A DNA stretch of 64,000 nucleotides from the NCBI GenBank assembly GCA_000827265.1, contig KN834759.1:415666-479665 (forward strand), in the 5' to 3' direction. The notes under the pieces are model-generated. The model did not search any database and had not been told where the DNA came from. It saw nothing but the letters and a program-made list of their open reading frames with translations. Shown here one piece after another: positions 1 to 11,561 of this stretch (positions are counted from its first letter, which is position 1; each line of letters opens with the position of its first letter). The DNA is from Collybiopsis luxurians FD-317 M1 (taxonomy: Eukaryota; Basidiomycota; Agaricomycetes; Agaricales; Omphalotaceae). Made by a program: the position numbers and the translations under genes.

Positions 1-193
1 TTTCAAGAGAGACCACGGAATAATCTGATGCTGTATGTAGACTTAGATTTGAACGGATCGGAGATTCGGAATGCAGGAAAGGAAGGAAGAGCGGCCTTTC
101 TGAGATGGGAAAGATGGCTCCACGCGAACTCATACATGAAGCACCATCTTGATTTTCGGACACGCTGGATTTGCCTCTTCTCTCACTCTCATC

Positions 194-2427
194 ATGGCAT
201 CCACAGCGCTGTCGCAACTCTGGCATAATGCGACGCACAATCTCGTTCCAAGGCGAGAGAAGAAAGTCGGGCAGAAGCCACTGATCACGGCGCTGCTGGA
301 GCTGAATCTGAGGCAGTGGGCGGAATTTTGGACTGGGTAATCAGCCCTTTGGATTTTTCTTCGTATGCTCACTGTCCACTTTACAGCTGGCTCGCATGGT
401 CCTGTGATGCGATCGACTTTTTCTCAGTCTCACTGAGTGTCACCAATCTCTCCAAGCAGTTTGGAAGGGACACGACTGCGATTGTGAGCAGATCATCGTC
501 TCCGTTCAAGCCAGTGTATATTGATTCTCGTTGCTATAGACCCAAGCTATCACACTCACTCTCCTGCTTCGCTCAGTTGGCGCAGTCCTCTTTGGAATTA
601 TTTCTGACCGCTTTGGACGCAAATATCCGCTCGTCCTGAACCTTTTGGTTGTATCTGTCCTCGAGCTCGGTGCTGGTTTTGTCCAAACTTACTCCCAGTT
701 CCTCGCTGTTCGGTCTCTGTTCGGTATTGGTATGGGCGGCATATGGGGATTAGCGGCCTCTACTGCTCTCGAAAATCTTCCCGTCGAAACACGTGGGTTG
801 GCCAGCGGATTCTTGCAGCAGGGATATGCTGTGGGATATCTTATTGCCGCTGTCATCAATCTCTTCCTTGTTCCTGAGCAGTCTCACTCCTGGCGTGCGT
901 TATTCTGGACTGCTGCTGGAATAAGCGCGTTTGCTGCATTCATTCGGCTATGTCTTCCTGAAAGTAAGATCTTCTTGAAGGCCCGCGAGGACGCAAAGCT
1001 GCGGGAACAGGAAAGGCTCGGATATAGGGCTGGTGGGGCTGAGAAAACCAAGATATTCGTAAGGGAGACTGGCAAGATGTTGCGGCACCACTGGAAGCTT
1101 TGCATTTATGCCTGCTTGTTGATGACTGGTACGTAGACGGTTTTTTGATTTTGCTCTCCCCGTCGATCAACTTCTCTGTTTCTTGGCGTTGACCGTGAAT
1201 GACGATGCTTCTCCCAGGATTCAACTTCTTCTCACATGGATCTCAGGTGATTATCGAACCTTTCATTCTCTGTCGGTTATTGGCGCTCCGTTCTTCATCC
1301 TATTGTATTTCATCTCACGCTTTCTTGATTTCTCGTCTAACCGTCGCTGTACATTTCCTTTTATGTAACTTGCTTTTCCATCATTGACGATGCTCGGAGT
1401 TCCTTCCGCCTATCATTTTTCTCTCCTGATTCTTTTCTTCTCGGACTTACCGTCTGCGGCGATTGTAGGATCTTTTCCCGACGTACATACAAACCACTAA
1501 AGGATTCTCTGCCCATGACGCGACCGTGATGACCATTATTGGAAATTGTGTAAGTCCTTCGTCGTCTACTGCAAAAAGATCTTTGATTAACCCTACACGA
1601 CAGGGCGCCATCGCAGGCGGTACAATAGCTGGATTCGTATCCCAATATATCGGTCGTAGGCTCACAATCATCACCTTCACCCTTATAGCTGCTGCCTTCA
1701 TTCCCTTGTGGATTCTACCGAATAACTTTGCGGGGCTTTCAGCGGGCGCCTTCTGTATTCAATTTGGTGTGCAGGGTGCTTGGGGTGTTGTGAGTATCCG
1801 TTTCCAGTCTCTATTACCTTGCTGTAATTCAGATATGACAGGTTCCTATTCAACTTGCAGAATTGTCACCTCCGGCGTTTCGAGCAACCTTCCCCGGTGT
1901 GGCCTACCAGGTTGGAAATATGGTCTCCAGTGCCAGTGCACAGATTGAAGCCAGTACGTTGCGAAGGCTTTGGTGTTCGGGCCTGTATTGACGCCTTTTG
2001 TTCCCCTTGCAGCTGGTGGAGATCATCAGAAAACAACTATCTCCGTTCCGGTAACCAGTGACAATCCAACAGGTATGAAGGTTGTCCCGGATTACGCTAC
2101 TGTGCAAGGTATTTTGTTCTCTCTTGAAGTTGTTCCTTTTTGGGCTCACCAACTATTTTGTCGTATACAGGCATCTTCATTGGTTGTATTGCTGCTTTCC
2201 TGCTCGTCGTCACTCTTTTCGGTCCAGAAAAGCATGGATATGAGTTTGAGAAGCACAGGGCCGCTTTCGAAGAAGGTGGAGGTGATGATGAAGCTTTGAT
2301 GAGCGAAGAGGTGTTGCAAAATAGGAGGGAAGCTGGTGCAGCAGGAGAGAAATCTAGTGAGGATCGATCTAGTCCGGATGCTGCTAGCGAGGACGAGAAA
2401 GGAAGAGAAATGGCTGAGAGCGCTTGA
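194..2427 (+). CDS. JEN1-like monocarboxylate/proton symporter (MFS)
   Basis: Spliced model: 194-336, 387-483, 540-1128, 1218-1246, 1469-1549, 1604-1789, 1842-1953, 2013-2108, 2171-2427, giving 529 aa, with every junction in frame and GT-AG. The family imports lactate, pyruvate or related carboxylates with protons across the plasma membrane and has 12 membrane segments. Seen here: WLAWSCDAIDFFSVSLSVTN near the N-terminus, SDRFGRKYPL after helix 2, the conserved loop around ENLPVETRGLASGF, and the JEN signature NFFSHGSQDLFPT, which fits N-x-x-[ST]-H-x-[ST]-Q-D-x-x-x-T and is assembled across the exon 4/exon 5 junction. The C-terminal tail is hydrophilic and rich in Glu/Asp. The start at 194 was chosen because the N-terminal helix follows in frame. 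Length matches the family. Substrate is inferred from family only. Confidence 0.88.
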
Positions 2428-2951
2428 GGGTAAATTGGAGATAAGTGATGATTGTAGTTTACGGTCAGCTGTACGATTCTTTTTTGTAAGTTTCTTACGA
2501 CTTCGATATGCAATATATATGGTATCCGAAATGCTGTAAGATTACCCAGCGGCTAGAAATGCTCCTAGCTCTGGAATTGACGGCATTAACTGTCGCAATC
2601 GCATCCTAGGAAATGCAGTCATGCATGTAGTCGACCCGGTTGCGAATGAAGCGTTCTCTGCTCAACAAGTTTGAGATGGCGTGTTAGCTGCCAGATGCTC
2701 TATGGAACGCATGGAATTAATGTTGACTCATTGAGACGGGCGGCGCTGGGCGACTACTATCGATATCCGAGTGTGGCAAATCCAAGATGAACAATGGAAA
2801 TTTCAGAACGGGTAGTTTCGATTTTACCTTTTATTCTCCAGGCCAAAGCGCATTGAACTAGGTGGTTATAAGGGCTCGAGCTCTCTGCTACCGTTAGCCA
2901 CCTATTCGATTTTTTCTCTCAATCCTATCCTCATCGTTATTCGGCGCGATC
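2428..2951. other. Intergenic region upstream of kinase gene
   Basis: No coding signal seen. It holds the 3' flank of the transporter gene and the promoter of the kinase gene. A TATA-like TTATAAGG lies at 2866-2873, and pyrimidine-rich sequence follows up to the ATG at 2952. Confidence 0.5.
2866..2873 (+). promoter_or_regulatory. TATA-like box of the kinase gene
   Basis: TTATAAGG sits about 80 nt before the inferred ATG, followed by a pyrimidine-rich stretch as in many fungal promoters. The assignment rests on position and sequence only. Confidence 0.35.
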
Positions 2952-5535
2952 ATGACATTGACTGGCAGTCGCGAAGATTCTCACGGTCGCCCCCATGTGA
3001 CCGCGAGCAGTCCATCAACGCCACCGAAATCTTCTGCTCCCGACCCTCATCTCTCCACATTGAAGGAGACCCCATTGAAATCTCGTACCACTGATTCCGC
3101 TGAGTATCGTTCGGGAAGTTTACACGATAAAAGGAAAAGCGTCCTCGACGATTGGCAAAAGATGGTGCCGGAAGTGGAAGTGGCTTGGTTTTTCGAGCAT
3201 GTTTTGCCAAAGTTACCCAAAGAAATCGATCTGAACGCGGTTGTCAACCATCTCAAGTCGAAAAAAGTTATCAAAGAAGGAGGATGGAAAGCGTTCCCAA
3301 AGGATCCAAAGCGTGACAGGCGTCATGAAGACGTTTATGCTCAACTCGAGGATATTTTCGACTCAATCGTCGCTGCGGTTAACACTCTATATCCTTCTGT
3401 CTCTCAGCATTTTGCACTTCTCGTCAGGCCCACTAGACCCCCTGACTCAGAGCGGGGCTCCTGTACGAAGCCTGATAGTAGCTTTGTGCCTGTTGACGTT
3501 GCCAGACATCTCAAGAAGGATCCAAATGGGTTGTACGAATGGTATGATATTGCGGAAGTCTCTGAGGTAAAAAAAGCAGAAGAAGCCTCTATTATGGTGA
3601 GGAACGAGGTAAGTACACCACTGGTCTTTACCACTTGATTATGTTTATGTCGCTGTAGAACGTTGCAAAGGTCGTGTATAGCCTGCAACAAATCATGTCC
3701 CTTAATCCTTGTCGTCGATTCACTTTTGGCTCTACCATTCAAAACCGAGAGCTCCGAGTTTGGTTTGCTTGTCGCGGTGCGGTTCTTACTACTAAGGCGT
3801 GCGACTTTTTCACGGCAAGTTTCTTTGGTGTTCTCAAGAAGGCGGTGATGTTGATTTCATTTGTAGAGCCCCGATCGACTTGTTCACTTCTTCATTGCAT
3901 TCGCGTTCTCTTCACCCACCGCGCTTGGTTGGGATCCGACCATTCAGTATTTCGATACTCATGAGGGACACCGTCGTTATAAAATTACGGTTGACCGCCA
4001 AGAGTTCACTACCGTCTCTGTTCTAGCGGATTATGCTGCTGACAGCACCGTGAGTCGTGGTACCAGGGTGTGGTTGGTAGAAGATAAGCGGGGCGAGAGG
4101 TATGTGCTGAAGGACCTGTGGCTTGACGAGGATCGACTTCCAGAACACACAATCCGGGAAGAGCTGCTAAAAGATGTTTTGAAGAAGTGTGGGCAGGACG
4201 ATTGTGACAAGCTTTCGAGGCATATTTTGACTCCCCATGTTTCCGAAAAAGTCGCCGTTGGCGGATCTGTTGACACTACGGTCCGCATGATGGACAACCA
4301 GACTCCCTCAACGTCTTCAGTCTTCACACTCTTCATTAAACTGCCCGCAAACCCTATTACTCAAAGTCTTCATCCTAGATCCTCTGCTTCGCCTAATGTG
4401 TCGCTCAATTCAGCGTCTCGAAAGTCGATCTCAACCCAGCCTCAAGTCTCGACTATCCGGCAGAGCCCCAGTATTCGTCGCAAATATCACTATAGAATCC
4501 TTTTCAAAGAATACGGCACCAACTTGTATCAGGAGAAAAGTCTGTTGAATGTGTTCACCACGCTGGCGGATCTCGTGAACGGTAAGCGTTTCAATTGAGC
4601 CTTTTTCAGCTCGCGGACTCATTCCTCATCATCTTTTGTAGCTCTTGATATTATCCACCGAAGTGGCTGGGTTCACAGGGACATCAGCTGTGGCAACGTT
4701 TATTGCTTTCACGACTCTTCCGAAGATCGACCTCGAGGCATTCTTGGTGACTTTGAGTACGCGAAACGCATTACAGATACACAAGAACATGAACAGCGAA
4801 TCGTACGTCTCGGACTGGACCCTTTCCTCCTGTATGCTGACTCTATCTTGCTGACCTTGTAGGGCACTCTCGAATTCATGGCTTCGGAAGCAAAAGCCCG
4901 GAAGTACTTATTTCGTCCACCTCGAGGCAGGAAGAAACGCATCAATGCCAGTGGACCGCCAAACTTTACGCACAATGCTCTACATGATCTAGAATCCTGC
5001 TGGTGGCTTCTCGTGTACATTCTTCTTCACAATGACGATGCGAGTCATGTTAATTTGGATCTCGACCGTGTTGAGACTCGCCATGAGTTGACTAACTCGC
5101 TTTTCACCCCTAAACCCGACGATTTCGCTCGTTTCTCGCTCCTCAAGGACGAGGATGCGATCAGTCTCAAGACTACAGGCTTGGAACCGTCTCTCGAATG
5201 TGCCCTCTCAGTTGCTTCGGATATTGCTGGCAGTTTGACAGAAGCTTTTACGATCGCAGAAGCACCGGTTACCTCGTTCAACACGCGCGCGTTTTTTATC
5301 CACAAGGATCTCTGCTCCACTCTTACTGCAGTAGAGACTCTCGACGCGATTCGCAACATACAACTCCAGGAGGTCGGACGTTCAAAGCCTCAGGGCAGTG
5401 GTTTAAAGCGAAAATTGCGTACGTGTGATCAGGCCGATGAGGTCCAAAATAGAAGATCAAAAAGGTCCAGGTAAGCTTTATGATCATTTTGACTCTCGTT
5501 CGATTACTCATGATCTTTCCTTTTTCAGGTCATAG
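2952..5535 (+). CDS. FunK1-type fungal protein kinase
   Basis: Spliced model: 2952-3608, 3659-3814, 3867-4581, 4642-4802, 4863-5470, 5529-5535, giving 767 aa. The kinase resembles the FunK1 group of mushroom-forming fungi: an N-terminal region with EGGWKAFP, a block reading FSSPTALGWDPTIQ, the lysine of VLKDLW (about K353), the catalytic HRD (521-523) followed by ISCGN with N528, and DFE (546-548, then YAK) in place of DFG, as is usual for FunK1. After that come GTLEFMA and HDLESCWWLL, also typical. Basic C-terminus ends KRSRS. Intron 2 (3815-3866) has a GC donor (ACG|GCAAGT); only that donor keeps the frame. If the last intron is retained, translation stops at 5474 with almost the same protein. 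The substrate is unknown. Confidence 0.9.
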
Positions 5536-5963
5536 CTTTCAATCTCTCATCGACTTGGATGCACCTCTTGGACTAGATCTTTGGTTTCGGTATTGTATTA
5601 TTTTTTTTTCCTAACTTTCGAGTGCTATCATCGCGCTGTCGACGGTTAAGGTTGTTGTGTTTATACTCGTAGAATCATGTATCGTTATATGCATATGTAC
5701 AAGATTTTCATCAATAGATAGAACTGTATTTTTATTTCTGGCTATTGTCATTACAAGGATCTATTTCGACTTGTCAAACACATGGAGAATGAAGGAGAAG
5801 CATTTTGGAAATTGGCGCTCAGTAGACGCTCGCGTCCGCGCGTTCATCAATCATGACGCCGTCTCGTTCTTTGTTCCTTCCAGGAAGCACTGGTTCACTC
5901 TTTACAGGTACTTCTGATTACCTTTAGTTGAAATTACACTGAAAATAATCTTAGACGCGTCAA
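5536..5963. other. Intergenic region
   Basis: No gene seen. It is AT-rich and contains the 3' flank of the kinase gene and the presumed promoter of the Rtt106-like gene. Small ORFs here lack any family motif. Confidence 0.45.
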
Positions 5964-7667
5964 ATGGATACCAAATATCCGTTCCTCCAGGTCGTGTCTG
6001 CTTCGCTGCCGAATGAATTGTCAAAAGAGCTGGCTGCACTTTGCAGCGCTCCGTCCTCTGAAGCTTTGCTTGACAATCTGATACGCTTTGTATGTGGGGC
6101 AGAATGCTCCTCTGGCGATGAAGATCAGTGGGCTTATCAGCAGGCGGTAGTTCAAAGAAAACTTGGTGGACTGCTCTCCAGCTCGTCAAAAAAACGCGCG
6201 AGGGAATCAGATGTGGCTCCCGAAAGCTCAACTTCCAAACGGCAGAAAACATTTACCAACGTCGACTCTGTCTCAGACGACCCACCGAAGTTCACCCTTC
6301 ATTCCATTTCCGTATCCTCCCCTGTTCGCAAAAAAGTAGACGTCGCGATTCACGAATCTTCCATTCGGTTCATTAATCCGAATCCGAAGCCCGACGCTTC
6401 TGCGATTGAGGCTGTTATCCCACTGTCGTCTCTTCGTCGCGCTTTCCTTGTCCCCACCAGGGGAAAACCCAAGCCTCATTGGACGGTACTCATCCTGTCG
6501 AACGACGTTCCAGAGAAAGGCAAAGCTCCCTCTAAAACTTCCAACGACTCCGCTAATACCGGCGGCGTCAACCCCCAAATCATATTCGGCCTCGACGCGG
6601 CTGCTACGGCGGGGATTACATCGACTCTTTACGCGGAAGAACAGGACGAAGCTAATACGCTTAAAAAAGGCGAAGAAACCCTTCCCCTCCTCCAGCAATT
6701 CCTCTCCCATCTATCTCTACCCAACCCATCTCTGCACCTGTCGATTGAGAAGATAGAGAATTTCGGAAAGTTCAAAGGCGCTGCTGCAAACAGCGGTGTT
6801 AAGGAATATCCGACCCTTGCGGTTTCAGCCAATCTTGCCGCCAAAGCGGGCACGCTATGGTTCATGCCTGAGGGTATCCTTTGGGGGGAGTCTAAACCGT
6901 GTCAATTTTGGAGCCACGGAGATCTACTCCCGAGCGGAACGCCAGGCGGTGAAGGTGTTAGGACAATGACTGCGACTGGGAGAGTGTGCACCGTCGTTTT
7001 GACGCGGAGGAACGAGGATGATGTCGGTGCACCTGTGGGTGTCGAGGACGAGCAGGATTTGATCGGAGAAGAGACTGTATTTGGGCAAATTGACGGAAAG
7101 GAGCAGGAGGCGATTAATCAGTGGGTGAGGAAGTATCGGAATGCATTTGGAGTGAAGGGAGGTTCAGATGTAAATGCGAATGGGACGAGTGGGGCGTCGA
7201 CGAGTAAGATGAAAACATCTGCAGCAGCGACAGCGGGAGGGTCCGGTCAACCGACTCAACCACCCCCGTCCCCCGTTAATGCTGGACCTTTGACCATCAA
7301 CCAAATGCTTGTTGATTCTGAAGATGAGGAAGATGCTGACTTTGCTCCTGGTGGCGGAGGAGGGTCAGGCTCAGACTCTAGCTCGGATGGGGAGTTGAGT
7401 GGTGGGGATGGGAGCGGAGACGACGACGACGATGGCGATGGAGATGAGGTCGATGGGAGTGGGGAAGAGGATGGTAGCGCAGATGAAGACGAAGGGGAAC
7501 AAGAGCTCAAACCGCAACACCACCCACTTCTCCGTCCAGGTACCATGCCCAAGATGTCGAGAGCGGCGATGGATATGGTTGTGGATATGGTGGAGGGAGA
7601 TTTAGTTGGTCCTGCTGCAGGCCACGGAGAAGGAGAAGGAGAAGAGGAAGATGAGTTGGAGGATTGA
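5964..7667 (+). CDS. Rtt106-like histone chaperone domain protein
   Basis: Intronless ORF of 567 aa. Residues about 280-400 resemble the Rttp106-like PH-type domain (Pfam PF08512): YPTLAVSAN, then GTLWFMPEGILWGESKP, then IDGKEQEAINQWVRKYRNAF. Such domains bind histone H3-H4 or act in nucleosome assembly in the nucleus. Short basic clusters SSKKRARESD and SKRQK (about residues 75-95) may be nuclear localisation signals. Residues about 450-515 form a long Asp/Glu/Gly/Ser tract, and a second Glu-rich stretch ends the protein; acidic tails are common in histone chaperones. The start at 5964 gives the whole conserved region. A specific orthology (Rtt106 or an SSRP1/Pob3-like derivative) cannot be decided from the sequence alone. 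Confidence 0.8.
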   Translation: MDTKYPFLQVVSASLPNELSKELAALCSAPSSEALLDNLIRFVCGAECSSGDEDQWAYQQAVVQRKLGGLLSSSSKKRARESDVAPESSTSKRQKTFTNVDSVSDDPPKFTLHSISVSSPVRKKVDVAIHESSIRFINPNPKPDASAIEAVIPLSSLRRAFLVPTRGKPKPHWTVLILSNDVPEKGKAPSKTSNDSANTGGVNPQIIFGLDAAATAGITSTLYAEEQDEANTLKKGEETLPLLQQFLSHLSLPNPSLHLSIEKIENFGKFKGAAANSGVKEYPTLAVSANLAAKAGTLWFMPEGILWGESKPCQFWSHGDLLPSGTPGGEGVRTMTATGRVCTVVLTRRNEDDVGAPVGVEDEQDLIGEETVFGQIDGKEQEAINQWVRKYRNAFGVKGGSDVNANGTSGASTSKMKTSAAATAGGSGQPTQPPPSPVNAGPLTINQMLVDSEDEEDADFAPGGGGGSGSDSSSDGELSGGDGSGDDDDDGDGDEVDGSGEEDGSADEDEGEQELKPQHHPLLRPGTMPKMSRAAMDMVVDMVEGDLVGPAAGHGEGEGEEEDELED

Positions 7668-8465
7668 TTAACATAGTGCGAGTGTGTGTGTGTGTTTATG
7701 ATTTATTTCTTGTACGTTATGCGTGGAAATGGCCGTTTCCTCATTTACAAAGGCTCTGGCTGCGAACTCGAGTTGTGAAACATTATGCTCAGCAGGTCAT
7801 GCTTACCACTCATTGAATACACTGTCATGTCCATTTGGGCAAGTGAATTTTTTCTTTGTGTATGCGAGGCTATGTTTGAAACTGTGTAGCTCTGTACCGT
7901 GCGATAAAAAAAGGGCAAAGGTTCTCCAAATTCTTCATGTCACCTATACCATCACCATCTGCAAAAGACTATATTTGAACTGATTGAAGATTCTTGCATC
8001 GCAATGGATAAGAATGATGAGAAAGATTGATGATTGAAATTTTCGGAGGCTTGTCAAGTGTTCAGATGAAGAATGAACACTGCATGATAAGCAATTGCGT
8101 CCTTGAGTTCAGAGGGATACTTGCCTTGGGCCTTGCATCGAGGCTTCAACGAGTGGTATTTGGAATAAGATACAAACAGAGATCAACTAGTAGCAAAATT
8201 CCTCTCCCTCCCTTCAACTTTTCCCCGAAGAATGAGCAAGTTACAGCAGCATTTGTCACTGCAACGCCGATTGATCGATATCTGACGGTCATGCTACAAC
8301 ATTGCCAGAATCCCAGGTTCAACAACTTCGTTGGCTCTGTGATCCGTAGTCTGAGCTTGAGGTATCTGAAGACTGTGGATTGTTTCCATCACAGGAGAGT
8401 GTTGCATTTGAGTCATGATAAGGATTGCAGCTGGATATAGCAACTACGACAGAAAATTGATTAGC
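7668..8465. other. Gene-poor region with short TG repeat
   Basis: Holds the 3' flank of the Rtt106-like gene, including a (TG)n run at about 7683-7694. The ORFs at 7723-7983 and 8027-8440 show no family motif and look like chance frames. Confidence 0.4.
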
Positions 8466-8946
8466 CTAATTGTACTGATATTGCCTAGACCCACCATAAC
8501 AACATAGGTGAATCCCTCCAATACCACAATACTCATTCTCAGGGAAAAGCTGCGCTTCACAGAGGTAGCAGCAGCAGGAATTAGGTAGATGACCTGGATT
8601 AACAGGACACGGAGAACAGGTGTCTTTCTGTGAACCAAGGATCTGGTGAAATGGCAATGCACCCTGATACAAGTGAATCTGAATTACTCGTAGAAAAGTC
8701 ACCCAGCAACACCATAGTTATAATAACCGATTAGGTATGACCATACAATAAAAATCTAAAATCTATGGGTATAGCAAGAGGCATTATAATTCCTGACTTA
8801 CTATTAGCAAGCTCCATTTCCTTACCATATATAACCACGGGCGCACCGTTTTGCTTATTCAGGGTCCCGACACTATTGCCCTTTTCAGTGTGATTAGATA
8901 CGTTCCCGACGCCTTTGCCATTTTTGGTGATGAGATCTGAAGGCAA
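8466..8946 (-). CDS. Possible small cysteine-rich protein (partial model)
   Basis: The terminal - strand exon (about 8627 down to stop at 8466-8468) reads KDTCSPC, then NSCCCYLCE, then EYCGIGGIHLCCYGGS, ending RQYQYN. Nine cysteines fall in about 45 residues, spaced as in small secreted fungal proteins. Further upstream on the same strand (about 8946-8802) is a Gly/Asn/Lys-rich frame (ITKNGKGVGNVSNH) ending near two possible donors (8825, GTAAGG; 8801, GTAAGT). The exons in between and any signal peptide were not resolved, so the model is incomplete and may be a decayed gene. No family was recognised; a function is not proposed. Confidence 0.35.
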
Positions 8947-9690
8947 TTCTGGACCCTCAAGCCCACCTCAACCTCACAGTTTCCGGGTGATGTAATACTG
9001 CCAAGCGTACCCTGGTATGCACCTTATGTAGCCCTTGATGTATTGACAATCCACCGACCGTCAATAAAACCCTCAATATGTTGAATATTTCTGAAATAGA
9101 AGGAGTCTAGCCATGCCCAAAAAGCCCATTGGCAACAACCAAGCAGTAACACCTGAGCGGGCCTCAGAGAACAGCGCTCGGTGCGCTCCTGCCAGTGCTT
9201 ATTCATCTGTCAGTTCACTGTCCGTTTTCTGTTTCTTGTAGTCACTGCAAGGCGCGCAGTCCAACATGCAACCATGATCTTAATAATACTGTCTTTGTCA
9301 CTTCTATATCTTTTGTGACAGTGAATGGGCAAGAGGAAAGGAAAAGCCATGGCTGTTGTTAAAAACTACAGGCAGCGGTCAATTTCAGTCTAGAAATACT
9401 GTGCGTGTTGGTGTCAATGCACTCCTGAGAAGGCACCAGCAAGTTCAAGACAAGTTCACCTATGTTGCACAAGGTATTAGTTCTGCTTTTCATTGGGTCC
9501 CTTCAACCAATCTTTTCCAGGTTTAGGGCCTGAGTCTATGGGCCTAAATGAAGCATCTCTAAAGCTGATTTTCTGAATTCTAAAATTTGTCCTTCAGACC
9601 CCCAAAATTTGGCCATTCCTTCAAAAAAAATTGCAAAAAAAATTAAAAAATGTAAAAATTACTTCTTTTGCTGAACTGAGTTTATAGCAA
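8947..9690. other. Region between the Cys-rich ORF and the transposase relic
   Basis: Nothing firmly identifiable. It is A/T-rich toward 9600-9660 with poly-A runs. The - strand frame at 9024-9206 has no motif. This stretch may contain the 5' end of the transposon relic that follows, but no terminal repeat could be matched to its 3' side. Confidence 0.3.
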
Positions 9691-9979
9691 TAATAAAAAA
9701 GATGTTGAACATGTCTAAAATCCTGCATACAAAAATGGTACTATTCACATGTGACTGTGGCAAGTGCATATGCATTCTCATCAAAGTCCTCAATGTCTCC
9801 AGATTTTCCACTCTTCAAACTATGGGCAGACTTTCAAGGCACAAATGCAACATCACTGGCCTCAGAAACCAACCAAAAATGGTTCCTGAGCCAGCAGAAA
9901 GTTCCTTGCCACCTCCAATCCCTGACTGTGAGCCTCCTACTGATGATCTTAATCAGGTTATGGCTGAATGTTGGGTCTG

Positions 9980-11560
9980 AGAGCCTCTCACCAAGTTTGC
10001 TCAGTAGTTTGGATATAAAGAAGAGGCTGAGAAAGAGGATGAGGAAGAGGAATATGAAGAAGATGAGTGGGAGGATGCTTGGTTCAAAGATGAGGAACTG
10101 GAAGAGTGAATGCTTCACTATGCTGCAGCAATGGAGAGCTCTACAAAGGATGAAAACTGGGCTGAATCAGCACAGGCTGTGAAGAAAGCAAGAAGACAAG
10201 AATGCAAAAAGAAAGGTGCTTAGCTACTGTATTTTCTAAATTGAGATTGGACTGAAATGAGCAATACAGAACACCCAACTGTGTATGCAACTGGTCCTGA
10301 CATTGCAAAGAAGGCCCAAGGACACAGCAATGCTACAAGGCTGCTATGAAACTTCAACTTTCTGTGCTCACAGATTATAGACTCACTGGCAAAACTCCGA
10401 AATTGACTGGATTTAAATCTGGTGCATCTTCTGCCATTCCTTCCACTCCCAAAGCATCCAAAAAGCCTGCAGTCCACATCAGGATTGAGTCTGAAGAGCC
10501 TGTCTTGCATGGGAATCCCATGCCAAGTTCTTCCTTGGAGTCCAATGTGAATTCCTCTCACACTCAAACACCAGCTCCTGCTGAGCCCACAGCCATTGCC
10601 ACCAGTGAAGATGGTTTTGATATGGAGGATTGGGAAGATGAGCTTCATGAGACTGCACAGGCTTGTAATGATATTTGTGGTTGGGCAGAGCTGCAAGAAC
10701 AAATAAATTATGAGCTCACTCAGGCTAAAAAGAAGGGAATGCCATTAGTGGAGATGAACCAGCTCAAAATCATCAAGAATTTTGCAACATTGAGGCTGAA
10801 AGGCTTCTCACTCATGCAGGCAAGTAAAGAACTTGCCTTACAATGGCACAAAGGGGAAGGAGTTAACTTTGCAAGATGGGTTTGAGCTCTTGCTCATCAC
10901 TAGCCTTCAGATTTTTGAGCAACTTTTTAAAGATAAGTGGGGTGGTTTATGCACTTCTCAGTCTCTCCTCTCCAATGAGAATATCTGTAATGCAGCCTGA
11001 GCTTTGTTGGCTGCTCAGAAGGTTGGCAATATCATCCCTTGAACTTTCCAGCAGGCTCTCAATTCCAACATCCTTCCTGGCCTTGGAATCTCTCAAGAAT
11101 ATCTGCTCTGTGAATGAACTGCCTGCCAATGGTTAAACACTCTTGGCTGGTGGTTGACAGTGTTACAAAAGGGAGCTTATATGGATGGACATGAGCAACT
11201 GGGTGTTGTGGAGTACTGTGAAAAGGTTTTCCTTCCTACTATGACCAAGTATGAGCTTCAAATGGCTCATTACAAGGGTCCCAACTTGATCCATATCCCA
11301 CCCACACTGCAGCCTAGAGAAAAGGAAATAATTGCTCAGTTTCATGATGAATCTGGATTCCATGTCAATGAATTCAAGAGTTTAGCTTGGTATGCTCTCA
11401 CTGATTGCTCTCCTTTCAGCCACTAATGCAATTGTAGAGATTAGATCCAGGACAGTCAATCTTGCAGAAAAAAGGGTGCAGCCATCTCATTCATGTCTTG
11501 GACTTTATTAATGAGGCAGATGGAAGGTTGGTATGCTAAGATGAAGGTGGAAAAATTATG
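9980..11560 (+). pseudogene. DDE transposase relic, N-terminal half
   Basis: Several frames with stops and shifts together read as one basidiomycete DDE transposase of Tc1/mariner-like (DDE_3-like) type. Visible pieces: a Glu-rich stretch near 10,020-10,110, AAAMESSTKDENWAES near 10,130, a readable block 10,346-10,885 ending ELALQWHKGEGVNFARW, a helix-turn-helix-like region near 10,990-11,150, YMDGHEQLGVVEY near 11,180, and the first catalytic Asp in FHDESGFHVNE near 11,340. The frame continues with LIHVLDFINEADGRLVC before breaking off near 11,560. In-frame stops are mostly TGA or TAG, as expected from C-to-T decay. The C-terminal half resumes at about 15,129. The family call is by recognition of motifs; it was not searched. 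Confidence 0.75.
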
Positions 11561-11561
11561 A

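Noticed and set aside
7723..7983. ORF just after the Rtt106-like gene
   Set aside because: It falls in the likely 3' untranslated region and has no motif.
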